NCBI GenBank assembly: GCA_963965975.1
Contig: OZ014414.1
Span: 2,889,501 to 2,953,500, forward strand
Origin: Xestospongia bergquistia
Taxonomy: Eukaryota; Porifera; Demospongiae; Haplosclerida; Petrosiidae
Direction of reading: 5' to 3'
DNA: 64,000 nt
Part shown: piece by piece, positions 1 to 10,530 of the stretch
Position numbering within the stretch: the first letter of the stretch is position 1
How the letters are laid out: each line of letters begins with the position of its first letter
Made by a program: the position numbers and the translations under genes
The notes under the pieces: model-generated
Told to the model about the DNA's origin: nothing
Database searches by the model: none
The model's input: only the letters and a program-made list of their open reading frames with translations

Positions 1-19
1 TGAACTTAGTCGGAAGGAG

Positions 20-196
20 TGTAGTATATTGAGACTTATTATGTTATGTATGCATTGTAATTATTTGCAATAATTATGACGTCAATGATACATTTCTGTA
101 TATATATATTTTGCATTCTGCCATTGTTGTTCAGAGATTAAAGATATTCAATTCAGTGAAATACCTAAGGTAGTCGTGCTAGATGGAGTTACTACA
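20..196 (+). repeat. LTR at the 3' end of an LTR retrotransposon whose body lies left of the window
   Basis: The segment begins TGTAGTA and ends TACTACA, a perfect 7-bp terminal inverted repeat. It is immediately preceded by a purine tract (ggaaggag, 12-19) of the kind that primes plus-strand synthesis. It contains a TATATATATA stretch and an AGATTAAAGATATTCAATTCAG region near its end, as in copia-type LTRs. The partner LTR would be outside the window, so the call rests on structure only. Confidence 0.45.
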
Positions 197-823
197 GTTA
201 TATTCTAAAAAGGAATGTGAAATTGGTTACAAATTTTATGGCTTAAATCTTATTAAAATAATGCTCTTACACTCAAGCTCATATGTTAGTTGCCTTTCAA
301 AGAAGCAACCAACTATGATACCTACAATATATATTATTTTATTGAAGTAAACAAGACTATAATGGATACATGCAGTTAGTAACTTCTATTATAACTAAAG
401 GACATTATAGTCATCAGTCAGCTAAACACATCTATATAGTAGAGCATCTTATGTTGGTATGTGATAAATAGTTTATGATTTCTTAACTTGTACATGTACA
501 GCTTACTACTACTAGTACTGTACACACACTATCATAGGAACATTGGCATTGCTTAGTCTTATAGTCTGGGCTGGGACTGTTCCTGAACATGGTGATTTGT
601 GAAAGTAGGCACATCTCTAATTGTGATAAAAAATTTCATTTTTCTCAGTATTACAGTAGAATTGAAAGATGATAACATTCGGGAGAAGGACACTAGATTG
701 TACTTATAATTAGATTTAAATAATTACTAACGGCTGATATCTTCAATAAATTATATGACTGTATTATACTCAAACTTGTGAGAATGTGTGCTCCTCACCT
801 AAAACTATTATGGAGGTACTTAC
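197..823. other. Non-coding AT-rich stretch
   Basis: No open frame, RNA gene or clear repeat was recognised between the left LTR and the copia insertion. Confidence 0.5.
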
Positions 824-986
824 TGTACTAATATTGTTTAACAAAGTATTATTGATTTCTTAAAATGAACTCTGTTTACAAGATGGAAAGTCAAATTATA
901 TAGACAGTATACAGGATGTGGTTAAACTAAGTAAACATACATTTAATTAAGCAACTAAGAATCATAATAATAATACATTCATTACA
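824..986 (-). repeat. 3' LTR of the copia element
   Basis: 163 bp, on the plus strand TGTACTA...ATTACA. It matches 9019-9181 with three mismatches, and TSD CTTAC lies immediately to the left. Confidence 0.95.
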
Positions 987-995
987 CTCCTCCTT
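987..995 (-). promoter_or_regulatory. Copia polypurine tract
   Basis: The minus strand reads AAGGAGGAG immediately before the 3' LTR, the expected place for the plus-strand primer. Confidence 0.7.
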
Positions 996-1127
996 GATTC
1001 ATAGTTGATAATTAACTAGTCCAAGTTTATCTCTCAATGCTTTAAAACGAGGTTTCGGTACAGCCTTGGTAAAAACATCAGCTAACATATCTTTACTTGC
1101 ACAGTATGATATTCGAATTAGACCAGA
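987..1127 (-). pseudogene. Copia RNase H, C-terminal end (continuation beyond the gypsy insertion)
   Basis: On the minus strand the frame reads ...IRISYCASKDMLADVFTKAV... and stops near 1007, the conserved end of copia pol. It joins the upstream part ending HFVRESV at 5132 once the gypsy element and one copy of its target duplication are removed. This shows directly that gypsy interrupted an existing copia coding region. Confidence 0.85.
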
Positions 1128-1132
1128 CTGAA

Positions 1133-1306
1133 TGTAAAGTATCTTAGTAAACTCAAGGGGAACTCTTTTTGGATTTCAATCGACTTGATAACTAACTCAA
1201 AACCAAAATTTACACAACTTAAATATGAAAGACAAATCATTAATATTCATAGTTATTATAATAGTCTACATATAATAAAGTTATTAATTCAATTGAGGAT
1301 ACTACA
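1133..1306 (-). repeat. 3' LTR of the gypsy element
   Basis: 174 bp, plus-strand ends TGTAAAG...ACTACA, flanked on the left by TSD CTGAA (1128-1132). Confidence 0.92.
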
Positions 1307-1317
1307 CCTCCCCCCCA
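1307..1317 (-). promoter_or_regulatory. Gypsy polypurine tract
   Basis: The minus strand reads GGGGGGGAGG directly before the 3' LTR, as expected for the plus-strand primer. Confidence 0.75.
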
Positions 1318-1337
1318 ATTCTGATAAACTCAGTTTA

Positions 1338-3173
1338 TCAAGAGTCATATCGTTCTGGAGGTTTTGAGGGACGAGTACTTCTCCGTAATTCGAAATTTCG
1401 ATCCCCTCGTTTTTCTTCATTAGATGTTTCGGTCGATTGGTCCAAAAGTACCAGACTTCTTACATTGTTAGGTAGTGCACGAATAGCTTGTCTATTTCTT
1501 CTGAGAATTCCATTTCCTGTAGTAACTATATTATAAGACCGAGGATATGGTTGGTCAACAATTTGACCAGATATTTCTCTGTCTGGTATCCATACTTCGT
1601 CTCCCGGTTCAAGTGGAGAGTGGTAAGTAGTTCGGTGTCTTCGATCAAAGTTTTGTTTTTGTTCCCTTTTCAATACTTGGTCCTTCCTTTTGACAAGCTG
1701 GTGATCAATTGGTTTCGGTTGTAGGTTGAGTGGATTCACTGGTAATGTTGTTCTTAATACTCTATCCATTAATTCAGAAGGACTATATCCAATCTTTAAA
1801 GGAGTTGTACAATATGCTAACATAGCTAAATACGGATCTTTCGATTTCTTAAGTAGATCTTTTACAGCTTTCACAGCCCTCTCTGCTTCTCCATTAGCTT
1901 GGGGGTATCTGGGGCTACTTGTGATGTGATGTATTCCATATTCTTGAGTAAATTGATCGAATTGTGCTGATGCGTATTGAGGACCATTATCTGATACTAT
2001 TATTTCTGGTATTCCATGTCTTGCGAAAATCGATTTAAGGTGATTAATAACTCCCAGTGATGTAGTTGAAGATAATTTGACTGTTTCGATATATCTTGAA
2101 TAATAGTCTACAACAAGTAGGTAATTGTTACTTTTCCATTCAAACAAATCAGTTCCTACTTTCTGCCAAGGCGTATTCTGTAGTTCTGAAGGGCAAAGAG
2201 GTTCGATTTGTGGTCTTTGAAATTGACAACAGATCCTACAATTTTTAATGTACTTTTCAATATCCACTGTGATATTTGGCCACCATACAGAACAATGGGC
2301 TCTTTCTTTACATTTAAATATCCCCTGATGTCCTGAGTGTAATTGGTCTAATATTTCGTTTTGAAGTCCCTTTGGGATGACTATTCTGTTGCCTCTCATC
2401 AATATTCCATTAATAATAGACAGGTCATTATAGTTAGTACTCTTATCTCTTCTCTTCCCTCCTTGGAGTGCTTCTTTCCATTTCGACAAAATAGGGTCAT
2501 TATCTTGAGATTCTTTAATCTGTTTTAATCTTTTGTCTGTCACTGGTAAATTTTGTGTAATAAAATCAATGAATAATTCTATCTCGTCTTGTAGTTCCCC
2601 ATTCTCTTGGTTCTGTAGAGGTGCACGAGACAAAAAATCAGCTGTATTAATTTCCTTGCCTGGGACATGATTAATAGTGTATTGATATCGCATTAGTCGG
2701 AGGCGAAATCTTTGAATTCTGACTGGGAGCTCCTCTAAACTTTTGGTGGACAGTAACGGGACTAGTGGTTTATGGTTGGTCTCTAATTCAAATTTGCTCC
2801 CGAGAACGTATTGACTCAATCTATCACACGCCCACGTTAGGGCCAGAGCTTCTTTTTCTATTTGGGCGTATCTTTTCTCACATTCTGTTAAAGCTCGAGA
2901 TATATATGCTACTGGTTTTAGATTTCCATTTGCTTGCTTTTGGCGCAGCACAGCTCCTAGTCCGTATGCTGAAGCATCGGCAGAGATAACAGTTACTTGA
3001 TTAGGGTCATACAGTGCTAAACACTCATCGGAGCATACCATTTCTTTCAGCGCTATAAAAGACTTTTCCTGGTCTGGTCCCCAATACCATTGTGTCTTTG
3101 AGGATAATAATTCTCGTATTGGTTTTGTGTGATCTGCCAAATGAGGAATGAACTTGTTTAATTGATTCAACAT
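1338..3173 (-). pseudogene. pol: Gypsy RNase H and integrase part of pol
   Basis: A 611-codon open frame holds gypsy RNase H (VISADASAYGLGAVLRQ), the H2C2 integrase zinc finger (HSGHQGIFKCKERAH...CRICCQ) and the integrase core. The DDE residues are present in GTDLFEW, VSDNGPQYAS and SPRYPQANGEAER. A C-terminal GPY/F-like basic tail follows (DEVWIPDREISGQI). It starts inside pol because a one-base loss near 3176 shifts the frame from the RT part, so it is a fragment although this section is itself open. Confidence 0.93.
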
Positions 3174-3175
3174 TC

Positions 3176-3753
3176 CTAAAAATTGTCTAACTCCGATACA
3201 TTTGTAGGCCGTTGAACATTTTTGATGGCTTTTGTTTTCTCTGGGTCAGGTGATACCCCTTCATCGTTGACAATATGTCCTAAAAAGGAAATTTTATTAG
3301 TGTAAAACTTACACTTCTCTTTATTCAAAGTGACTCCTGCTTTTTGAAGTTTCTCGAGCACTGTTATGAGACGTTGATGATGTTCATCTTCTGTTCGGCC
3401 ATGAACTAAGAGATCGTCAATCAGTCCGACCACTCCTTCACAGCCAGTTAATATATCGGCCATCTTCTTTTGGAAGAACTCTGGTGCTGACGAAATCCCA
3501 AACGGTAATCGGTTAAATTTGTATCGTCCAATAGGTGTGATGAACATAGTTAGCTTCGACGATTCTGGTGAGAGTTCAATCTGCCAAAACCTTGAGTTGG
3601 CATCAAGCTTTGAGAAGTGTTTTGCATTTCCGATCTGTGCCAGCACGTGATCCACTGACGGGAGCATGTGTCTCCTCGTTTTACATAACAATTAAGTTTA
3701 GTCAAGTCTACACAAATTCTAGCTGCACCTTTTGATTTTGGGACTACCACCAT
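3176..3753 (-). pseudogene. pol: Gypsy reverse transcriptase
   Basis: Two overlapping frames (3550-3753 and 3176-3691) give RT motifs: GAARICVDLTKLN, FSKLDANSRFWQIEL, FNRLPFGISSAPEFFQ and GLIDDLLVHG (the active-site box, reading LIDD with both Asp kept), plus FLGHIVNDEGVSPDPEK. Frameshifts near 3690 and 3176 prevent a single polyprotein. Confidence 0.9.
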
Positions 3754-4340
3754 GCCTGAACACCAGTCAGTTGGTTTGTCTATTTTAGAGATTATTCCCT
3801 CTTCAACCTTTTTTTTAATTCTTCTTTTACTTTTGGTAGTAGTGGAATCGGGACTCTTCTTGGTGTACTTATTGCGAACGGTTTAGCATCATCTTCTAAT
3901 TGGATCTGGTAGCTTCCTCGTATGTGTCCCAGTCCATTGAACACTCGTGGAAATCGTTGTTCTAAATACTCTTGTGATTTATCGACAGAGGCAATTTCTT
4001 GTAATAGGTTTAGTTTCTGAATTATGGGTCGCCCAGCAAGGGGTGTCTGTAGACCTTTAATTACATACACTTTTTCGATTACTTGTAAAGTACCCTTTTC
4101 AATGCTGGCTCTAAAATACCCCAGACTATTTAGCTTGGCTCATCCTGGTCCCACTAGCGTATCGGTGTCTACTAGTGGTCCATCTTTCTGTTGATCATAC
4201 AGCTCAGCTGGTATACCAGTTACATCTGCTCCAGTATCAATTTTCAATTTAATTTTTCGCTGATTAACTAGTAATTCTGTCAGTCATGGTTTTGTTTCTA
4301 CTCCTGTTATAGTTCCAAGAAATTGCCACTCCTTTTCTGA
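3754..4340 (-). pseudogene. Gypsy protease and RT N-terminal region
   Basis: The retroviral-type protease active site KIDTGADVTG is visible on the minus strand (DTGA at 4227-4238). It is followed by the pre-RT region in the open piece 3792-4070 (GRPIIQKLNLL...FAISTPRRVPIPLLPKV). In-frame stops and frame changes separate them. Confidence 0.8.
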
Positions 4341-4377
4341 TTCAGAGGTTTTTAATTTCAGCCTATGCACAGGTATA

Positions 4378-4974
4378 GCGCTTCAACACACTTTTCTAAA
4401 GTGACCTGTTTTCCCACATCTAAGACATTTAGCTAGTCTGGCTGGGCAGGTCTCTCTCCCAGGAGAGAGACCTGCCCAAATTCTAGCAGCACAATTTTTC
4501 TTGTTTGCCATCTCTGATTTCTGATTGCTGAAGTCTTACTGCTTCACTTTCTCTAGCCATTTTTGTTGCTTTGCTTAGTGTCAACTTCTCATCAAGTTGC
4601 ATTTTCTCGGAGAGTCCTTGATCTCGGATTCCCACAACAATTCTGTCTCTAATTAAGTCATCATTCAGAGCTCCATAGTCACACTTGGTAGCTAACTTGT
4701 GTAGTGCAGTGATGAATGCGTCAACTGTTTCCCCTTCTTTCTGTTTTCTTTCATTGAACTTTGCTCGCTCGTATATAACATTTTTCTTCTTGGAAAAATA
4801 GTTCTGAAACTTCTGCTTAACATTTTCATACGTCTTTTGCTCTTGATCTTCCCATTTAAACGATTCGAAGATATCCTCTGCTGCATCTCCCATAGTGTAA
4901 ATGAAGGTGCTAATTTGATTCTCTTCTGATTTCTGTGAAAGTTCTGACGACTCTCGGAATCTCTCAAATCGACG
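4378..4974 (-). pseudogene. gag: Gypsy gag, N-terminally deleted
   Basis: The frame is open from the deletion junction at 4974 through the longest ORF (4483-4893). It matches the gag core pattern (FNERKQKEGETVDAFITALHKLA, LIRDRIVVGIRDQGL). The CCHC knuckle CLRCGKTGHFRKVC is encoded near 4385-4430 but lies beyond a stop, and a 34-bp perfect inverted repeat (4444-4477) interrupts the reading frame. Confidence 0.85.
4444..4477. repeat. Perfect palindrome (16-bp arms, 2-bp centre) in gypsy gag
   Basis: The sequence gggcaggtctctctcc, then CA, then its exact reverse complement. One further T-A pair extends it on either side. It sits between the gag core and the zinc knuckle and is far more GC-rich than its surroundings. 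Confidence 0.9.
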
Positions 4975-5126
4975 AAGGGGAACTCTTTTTGGATTTCAAT
5001 CGACTTGATAACTAACTCAAAACCAAAATTTACACAACTTAAATATGAAAGACAAATCATTAATATTCATAGTTATTATAATAGTCTACATATAATAAAG
5101 TTATTAATTCAATTGAGGATACTACA
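4975..5126 (-). repeat. 5' LTR of the gypsy element, truncated
   Basis: 152 bp, identical to 1155-1306. The last 22 bp of the LTR are missing at 4974/4975, where gag sequence begins abruptly. TSD CTGAA follows at 5127-5131. Confidence 0.92.
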
Positions 5127-5131
5127 CTGAA

Positions 5132-6766
5132 CAGATTCTCTTACAAAGTGGTGTCTGATGTCAATATGTTTTGTTCTCTTGTGTCCAACTGGGTTTCTAG
5201 TCATAGCTATAGTACCCTGGTTATCTTCTCGTATTTGAATTGGTTCTTGATTTTTAGCATGTAAATCATTTAGTAATCTTCTAAGCCATAAAGCTTCTTG
5301 AGTAGCTGATCCTAATGACATATACTCCACCTCTGAGGTAGAGAGTGCTACCGTTGGTTGTTTTTGACTAAGCCAACTAATGGCTCCACCAGCCATAACA
5401 AATACATTTCCTGTGGTAGAGTGACGATTGTTTAAATCATTTGCCCAGTCAGCATCTGAGTATCCAATTATTTCTTGACCTGTGACTTTGTATTGTAGTG
5501 AGAGATTGATAGTACCCTTAAGGTAACGAAGTATTCTCTTTACAGCAGTAAAGTGTGCAACAGTTGGTGATGAATTGTATCGTGATACGACAGCAACAGA
5601 GTGTGATATGTCCGGTCGTGTTGCTCTTTCCAAGTGTAATATACTGCCAACCATGGACTGATAGAGAATCGAGTCAATTGTCTTACTGTAACCATCATCT
5701 TCAACTAGTTTGACGTTAGAGTCCATTGGTGTGGCAACAGTATTAGCGTCAGATAGTCCATATTTCTCCACTAAATGGTGAATATATTGACTTTGGCACA
5801 TGTAAAGACTGTCTTTGGTTCTGTGAAAATTAATACCGAGGCAATAACTCACCGAGGCCTTTCATTTTAAATGTTGATGTCAATGATTTCTCTAGTTGTC
5901 TTATTTCTTCATCTGTTTCTGTAATGGCAATTAGTACATCAACATAAACAGCAATTATTTCAACTTTCTGATTCTTCCTTCGAGTAAATATACAAGGATC
6001 TGCTCCACTTTCTTCAAAACCTAGCGATTTAACATGTTGAGTGAGCTTTTCGTTCCAGCATCGTGGAGATTGTTTTAAACCGTACAAAGATTTTTTGAGT
6101 TTACATACCAATTTTTCTTTTCCTTTCTGTACATATCCTGGAGGTTGCTCCATATATATCTTCATTCAGATCACCATTAAGAAATGCTGTGATAACATCC
6201 ATCTGGTGTACTTTCATTCTTTTCTCTACTGCATAAGCAAGTATTGTGCGAATTGACGAATAGTGAGTAACTGGAGCAAATGTTTCCTCGTAATCAATAC
6301 CATACTTCTGTGTGTGTCCTTGTGCTACGAGACGACCTTTGAACCGCTCAATACTTCCTTGTCCATTATATTTTACCTTAAATATCCATCTAGAGCCGAT
6401 AGCCGTTCTTCCTTCTGGTAACTGAACTAAGTCCCAGGTATCATTTTCGAGTAATGATGCATATTCTGCATCTGTCGCTTCTTTCCACTCTTTAGAGTTG
6501 TGGCTTTGAAATGCTTCTTCAATAGTAGCTGGTTCTACAATCTTGCTAGCTTGATCACATGCCTGGTTGGCATAATCATCATGTCCATAACAAACTGGCG
6601 GTTTTCGTGATCTTTCAGATCGGTGTGGTGGTTGTGAGGTTGGTTCTTCATCTTGTGCAGGAGTGATCTGTTGTTGACTAGGTGCTGTGGGTAAGGTAGG
6701 TTGCACCTCCTGGTCTAATAATTCTTTATTCTCCTCCTGCACCTCAACCTCCCTTTCAATTAACAT
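5132..6766 (-). pseudogene. pol: Copia reverse transcriptase / RNase H
   Basis: Three overlapping open pieces (6101-6766, 5830-6165, 5132-5852) together cover the copia RT and RNase H, separated by frameshifts near 6160 and 5850. Visible signatures include WIFKVK, RLVAQGHTQ, DYEETFAPV, MDVITAFLNGDL, KSLYGLKQSPRCW, the Y-V-D-x box, YSDADWA and KHIDIRHHFVRE. The active-site box reads YVDV rather than YVDD (codon 5935-5937), so the second metal-binding aspartate is lost. The piece is followed at 5126 by the gypsy LTR. Confidence 0.93.
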
Positions 6767-6798
6767 TTCCTCATTATCTATATCTGTATTTGTCTCTT

Positions 6799-7572
6799 CT
6801 ATAGACTCACAGTTATTAATTTCTTTTCCACCATATCATTCTCATTAAAGATGAGGTCATGTCTGACATAGCACCTCCTTTTCTCCTCATCAAAGACTCT
6901 GTAATTCTTTGTTGTTTCAGTGTAACCAATGAACCAGAGCTTGTGGGCTTTCTTATCAAGCTTCTTTGGATTGCCTTCCCAGACATGGGAGTAGACAACA
7001 CACCCAAAAACTCTTATATGTCTTAGGTCAGGTTTCTTTCCAAACCACAATTGGTAAGGGGTGAACTTTGACTGGAGTGCTGTTGTCACCATCCTATTTC
7101 TCAAATAAGATGCTGTAGATACGGCTTCAGCCCAAAGCGAGTTAGGGAGCTTTGCATGTATTAACATTGATTTAGCAGCTTCCATGAGGGTTCTGTTGAA
7201 CCTCTTAGCAGTCCCGTTCTGTTGTGGTGAATGTGCTGCTGTAAATTCCTTTTGAATTCCATTCTCTTTCAGGTAAGTTAAGAACTCTTCAGATGTATAC
7301 TCTCCACCTCTGTCAGCCCTTAGTGCTTTGATAACATGATTTGATTCCTTCTCTACTTCAGCTTTAAATTCCTTAAACTTTTCTAAAGCCTGTGACTTGT
7401 ATCTCATAAAGTAACATCTACAGTAACAGGAATGATCATCGATAAAAGTAATAAAATACCTGCTACCTCCAATTGATTCGGTTTGCATTGGACCACAAAC
7501 ATCTGAGTGAATTAATTGAAGTGGTTCTGTGGACCTAATTTCATTGAGTGGGTGGTGTGGTTTTCTTTGCAT
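6799..7572 (-). pseudogene. pol: Copia integrase core
   Basis: The frame contains HSDVCGPM and FIDDHSCYCRCYFM (first Asp), LRADRGGEYTSEEF (second Asp) and HSPQQNGTAKRFNRTLMEA. The third catalytic position, normally Glu in the (V/T)xERxNR context, is Lys (7204-7206), so the DDE triad is broken. Upstream, 7573-7930 still encodes pieces of the GAG-pre-integrase zinc region (NGKYDFCEACVEAK) but with stops and frame changes. Confidence 0.9.
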
Positions 7573-7932
7573 CTTTGCTTCTACACAAGCCTCACAGAAA
7601 TCATACTTGCCATTAGATGGTATGTCAATACCATCAGCAATAGTACTCAGCTGTGGTAATTGTTGAATATTGACACGCGCTAGTCGTTTATGCCATAGAT
7701 TGGTTTTCTGGTTATCCTCTTTAGTAACGTGAGCAGCTTGTTTTAAACATGGTACTATCTTACAGTCTTACTTGTAAAGTTTTCCTACAGGTGATCCAAC
7801 ACCCACTAGTCGATTTCTTTTGCTACGTATCCAGCACCTTCTTCCAAATGATGTTACGTTTCCATTGGACACTGCTTCTCTAACACTAAATAAATTGGTT
7901 GAGAGTTTTGGAACATACAGTACATTGTTCAA

Positions 7933-8987
7933 CTATCCAGTAATTCGTTTTTGTTTTGGTAGTTGAGAGATAACTTTAATACTTCCGGTTCCTAATGCGT
8001 TCACAGTATGACCATGCCCCAATCCCACTAACTCAGGAGTATCGAACTCTTTGTAATTTCGAATAATACTCCGTTGGAAGGTCATATGTTGACTAGCTCC
8101 AGAGTCTATTATCCAGCCTTCATCTTGTGTTTCGGCTGTCAATGCAGTAGCTTCGTGTGCAATGAACATGACCTGTGGCTCAGAATCTGATTCAGAAGGA
8201 ACACTGCTATCTGTCTTTTCTCCTGTTCTATCTGCTGTGTATTCAGCATGATGCTTTGGCCGCCGACGGCCACGATACTGTTTCTTCTTGGTTTGTTCAG
8301 GCAGTGACCTTCTGCAGTCTCTCTGGAAATGACCTACTTCTCCACACCTATAGCACCGTCTGTCTCCTCTATATCCAACTCTTAGTGCTGAATCTCGGCC
8401 AGACTTTGTCTCACCACTGGCTCCACTACTCTGCCTTTGTTCCTCGTCTAGCAATGCTTGCTTTACAAATATAAGGGTTAGTTCAGCATCTTCCCTTGCA
8501 AGTAGGGCTGTCACCAGCGTTGGGTAACTCTCCTGAACGCTTCGCAATAACATTGCTACCTTGTTTAGCTCACTAATGTTCTCTTCAAGGGCAGTTAACT
8601 GGTCTACTAGTTCATCTAGCTGTCTCAAATGGTCACGAATTAATCCTCCTTTCTTCATTTGAAGACCATACAGTTGCATCAACACGTTAATTTTGTTACT
8701 GACTGTCTTTCTCTCAAATAATTGACACAGTGTATCCCACAGTTCTTTTGGATCTTTGCACTTCTTACTGCTGGGATGTTTCTCTGTCCTATACATTGAA
8801 GTATGGAGTAGAACGCTTTCTGTTTATTAGCCTCATACCCTTGAGCAGAGGAACTTGCTGTACCGGTAACAAACTCTCATTGGCTAGCTGCCTTCAGTGC
8901 ATGAGTCACCTGGAACTTCCAGACTTGCCAATCTTTATCATTGTTCAATTGAGGTATGTTACCAAAAAGTCTGTTGTTATTACTCAT
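7933..8987 (-). pseudogene. gag: Copia gag and start of protease
   Basis: The likely start is the ATG at 8985-8987 (MSNNNRLFGNIPQL). The frame is closed by TGA at 8877-8879 and shifts again near 8796. The long open part (7933-8796) has the UBN2-type gag region, the zinc knuckle CYRCGEVGHFQRDC and the protease start WIIDSGASQHMT with the catalytic D-S-G. It ends in a stop just after the protease region, whereas pol should continue. All this marks a decayed copy. Confidence 0.9.
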
Positions 8988-8999
8988 GGTTCAACTAGA

Positions 9000-9018
9000 G
9001 GATCCTGGGCTCATAACC
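9000..9018 (-). promoter_or_regulatory. Copia primer-binding site, complementary to the anticodon arm of a tRNA-Met
   Basis: Directly after the 5' LTR the minus strand reads GGTTATGAGCCCAGGATC. Its complement resembles a methionine tRNA anticodon arm (CTGGGCTCATAACC) rather than a tRNA 3' end. Some copia elements are primed by an internal tRNA-Met fragment, and this site fits that mechanism. The tRNA match is from memory of the family. Confidence 0.6.
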
Positions 9019-9181
9019 TGTACTAATATTGTTTAACAAAGTATTATTGATTTCTTAAAATGAACTCCGTTTACAAGATGGAAAGACAAATTATATAGAC
9101 AGTATACAGGATGTGGTTAAACTAAGTAAACATACATTTAATTAAGCAACTAAGAATTATAATAATAATACATTCATTACA
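9019..9181 (-). repeat. 5' LTR of the copia element
   Basis: Near-identical partner of 824-986, followed on the plus strand by the second CTTAC (9182-9186). On the minus strand it is followed by the primer-binding-like sequence. Confidence 0.95.
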
Positions 9182-9186
9182 CTTAC

Positions 9187-10530
9187 ACACAGTTCTACTG
9201 TTCCTACTCCACTGAGTATCAACTAGTCCTAAATACTAACTAGTAATGTCTTCACGTAATGTTCCCACATCTTTACAATATTGTACTGTCATATAGCTCT
9301 TAAATTATCAAATAATTCTCTTCTAGCTGTAGCCTTTTCAGCTTTATCATTAATTCACAACAATATACACATGTCATGTCAGTACACCAGCTAGAACTAT
9401 ATTGTTTAATTTTAACTGTGTCCCCAAATCAAAGTACTTTGTATTTCTATTATAGATAGTTAGTTTTTTAACAGAGAATGTTCATCTAAGAACTGAGCAA
9501 AGCGATTAGAGAAGACAATTGGATATTTTCATATTTTGTAATGCCTATTATTTAATTATTATTACTAAAGAATTTCAAAAACAAACACTATTCTACAGAT
9601 GTATAATGATGTACATAGTCACAGGTAGTTAATTAAAGTAGTGTAATCAGCTTCATTTCTTGGTTTAAACAATACGTCTGGAGCAGTTACAAGGATATCT
9701 CTTCTGAGGTATGTATCTGTGGCATCAATACATAATGATAATGCACATTAACTACAGAATATACATAACTACTAATTTAATGATGTTGATTAGAGTGTAG
9801 CTCTTATGTAAATAATTAAAATGTCAAATTTCATCACAATAGTCACGTTACTATTTTTAGATACAAGATAGAGTAAGATGACTGACTATAGTGAGGGTTT
9901 ATTACACTATGGTTTGTTGTTTATGTTCAATAAGCATTAGCAATAATGACAAGTAGGCTATGAGTAACAAAAGCCTATAATGGTATGAAGACGTTCAGTA
10001 AAAGAATATTATAGAAACATCAACAGAGAAAAAATACACTTAAGCCTGTAGCACAGACATCTCTGATATAAACAGTGTGGGAACATTTTAATTATTTGTG
10101 TGGAAAGCTCACATTCCTCTCACTTTTATCTTTTCCGTAATTATGAACTTAGTCCTAGACATGTAGTGAAACTGACTTGTCTAAAGACACATTCTTTGAA
10201 TGCAAAGCATCAGCCATAAATTATTCAATCATTTTTAATAGTTTAAATGAACTATCATTTACATGTATACATGTATATTTCTACATTTAAGGTAACCAGT
10301 ATACTTACATTATTGTACTTTTTAATATATATGACATCACTTATATAGATTAAAGATTCTTATTATTCCCCAACTACATGATTAGAAAAAGGAATTTATT
10401 TGTGGTCACAAGTTGTTGACATAGTCAGTAATTTATGAGGTCATTCTTATCTAAATAATATGGAAATCAACAGCCAGTACACTAATATTACATTTAAACT
10501 CTGTGTACAATATGCATTGATATTTGACTT
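9187..10530. other. Non-coding; segmental copy related to 31050-31500
   Basis: No gene seen. Stretches such as ttaattaaagtagtgtaatcagctt followed by tatgtatctgtgg (about 9630-9730) recur at about 31090-31190, and later stretches (about 10330-10370) recur near 31440. Both lie downstream of a death-domain exon, so this is the 3' flank of duplicated genes. Confidence 0.55.

Larger units (their letters stand above)
1133..5126 (-). mobile_element. Ty3/gypsy LTR retrotransposon nested in copia, 5' end deleted
   Basis: The LTRs are 1133-1306 (174 bp, complete) and 4975-5126 (152 bp, lacking its 3' 22 bp). They are identical over the shared part. The duplicated target CTGAA flanks both ends (1128-1132 and 5127-5131) and lies inside the copia RNase H codons. 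Order on the minus strand is gag, protease, RT, RNase H, integrase, the gypsy order. A deletion fused the LTR to the middle of gag at 4974/4975, removing the primer-binding site and the gag start. The identical LTRs against three differences in copia fit a younger age. Confidence 0.95.
824..9181 (-). mobile_element. Ty1/copia LTR retrotransposon, inactive, split by a nested gypsy element
   Basis: Two 163-bp LTRs (824-986 and 9019-9181) bound the element. They differ at only three positions and are flanked by the direct repeat CTTAC (819-823 and 9182-9186). In transcription order (minus) it carries gag with a CCHC knuckle, protease, integrase, reverse transcriptase and RNase H, the copia order. 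A primer-binding-like site (9000-9018) and a polypurine tract (987-995) lie just inside the LTRs. The RNase H end is interrupted at 1133-5131 and resumes at 1127. It is dead: gag has a stop and a frameshift, RT has frameshifts, and catalytic residues of both integrase and RT are replaced. Confidence 0.95.

Noticed and set aside
1488-1929. Plus-strand ORFs opposite the gypsy integrase
   Set aside because: They are reverse-strand shadows of the integrase frame, which has clear motifs.
8175-9026. Plus-strand ORFs of about 98 codons across copia gag
   Set aside because: Antisense shadows of gag.
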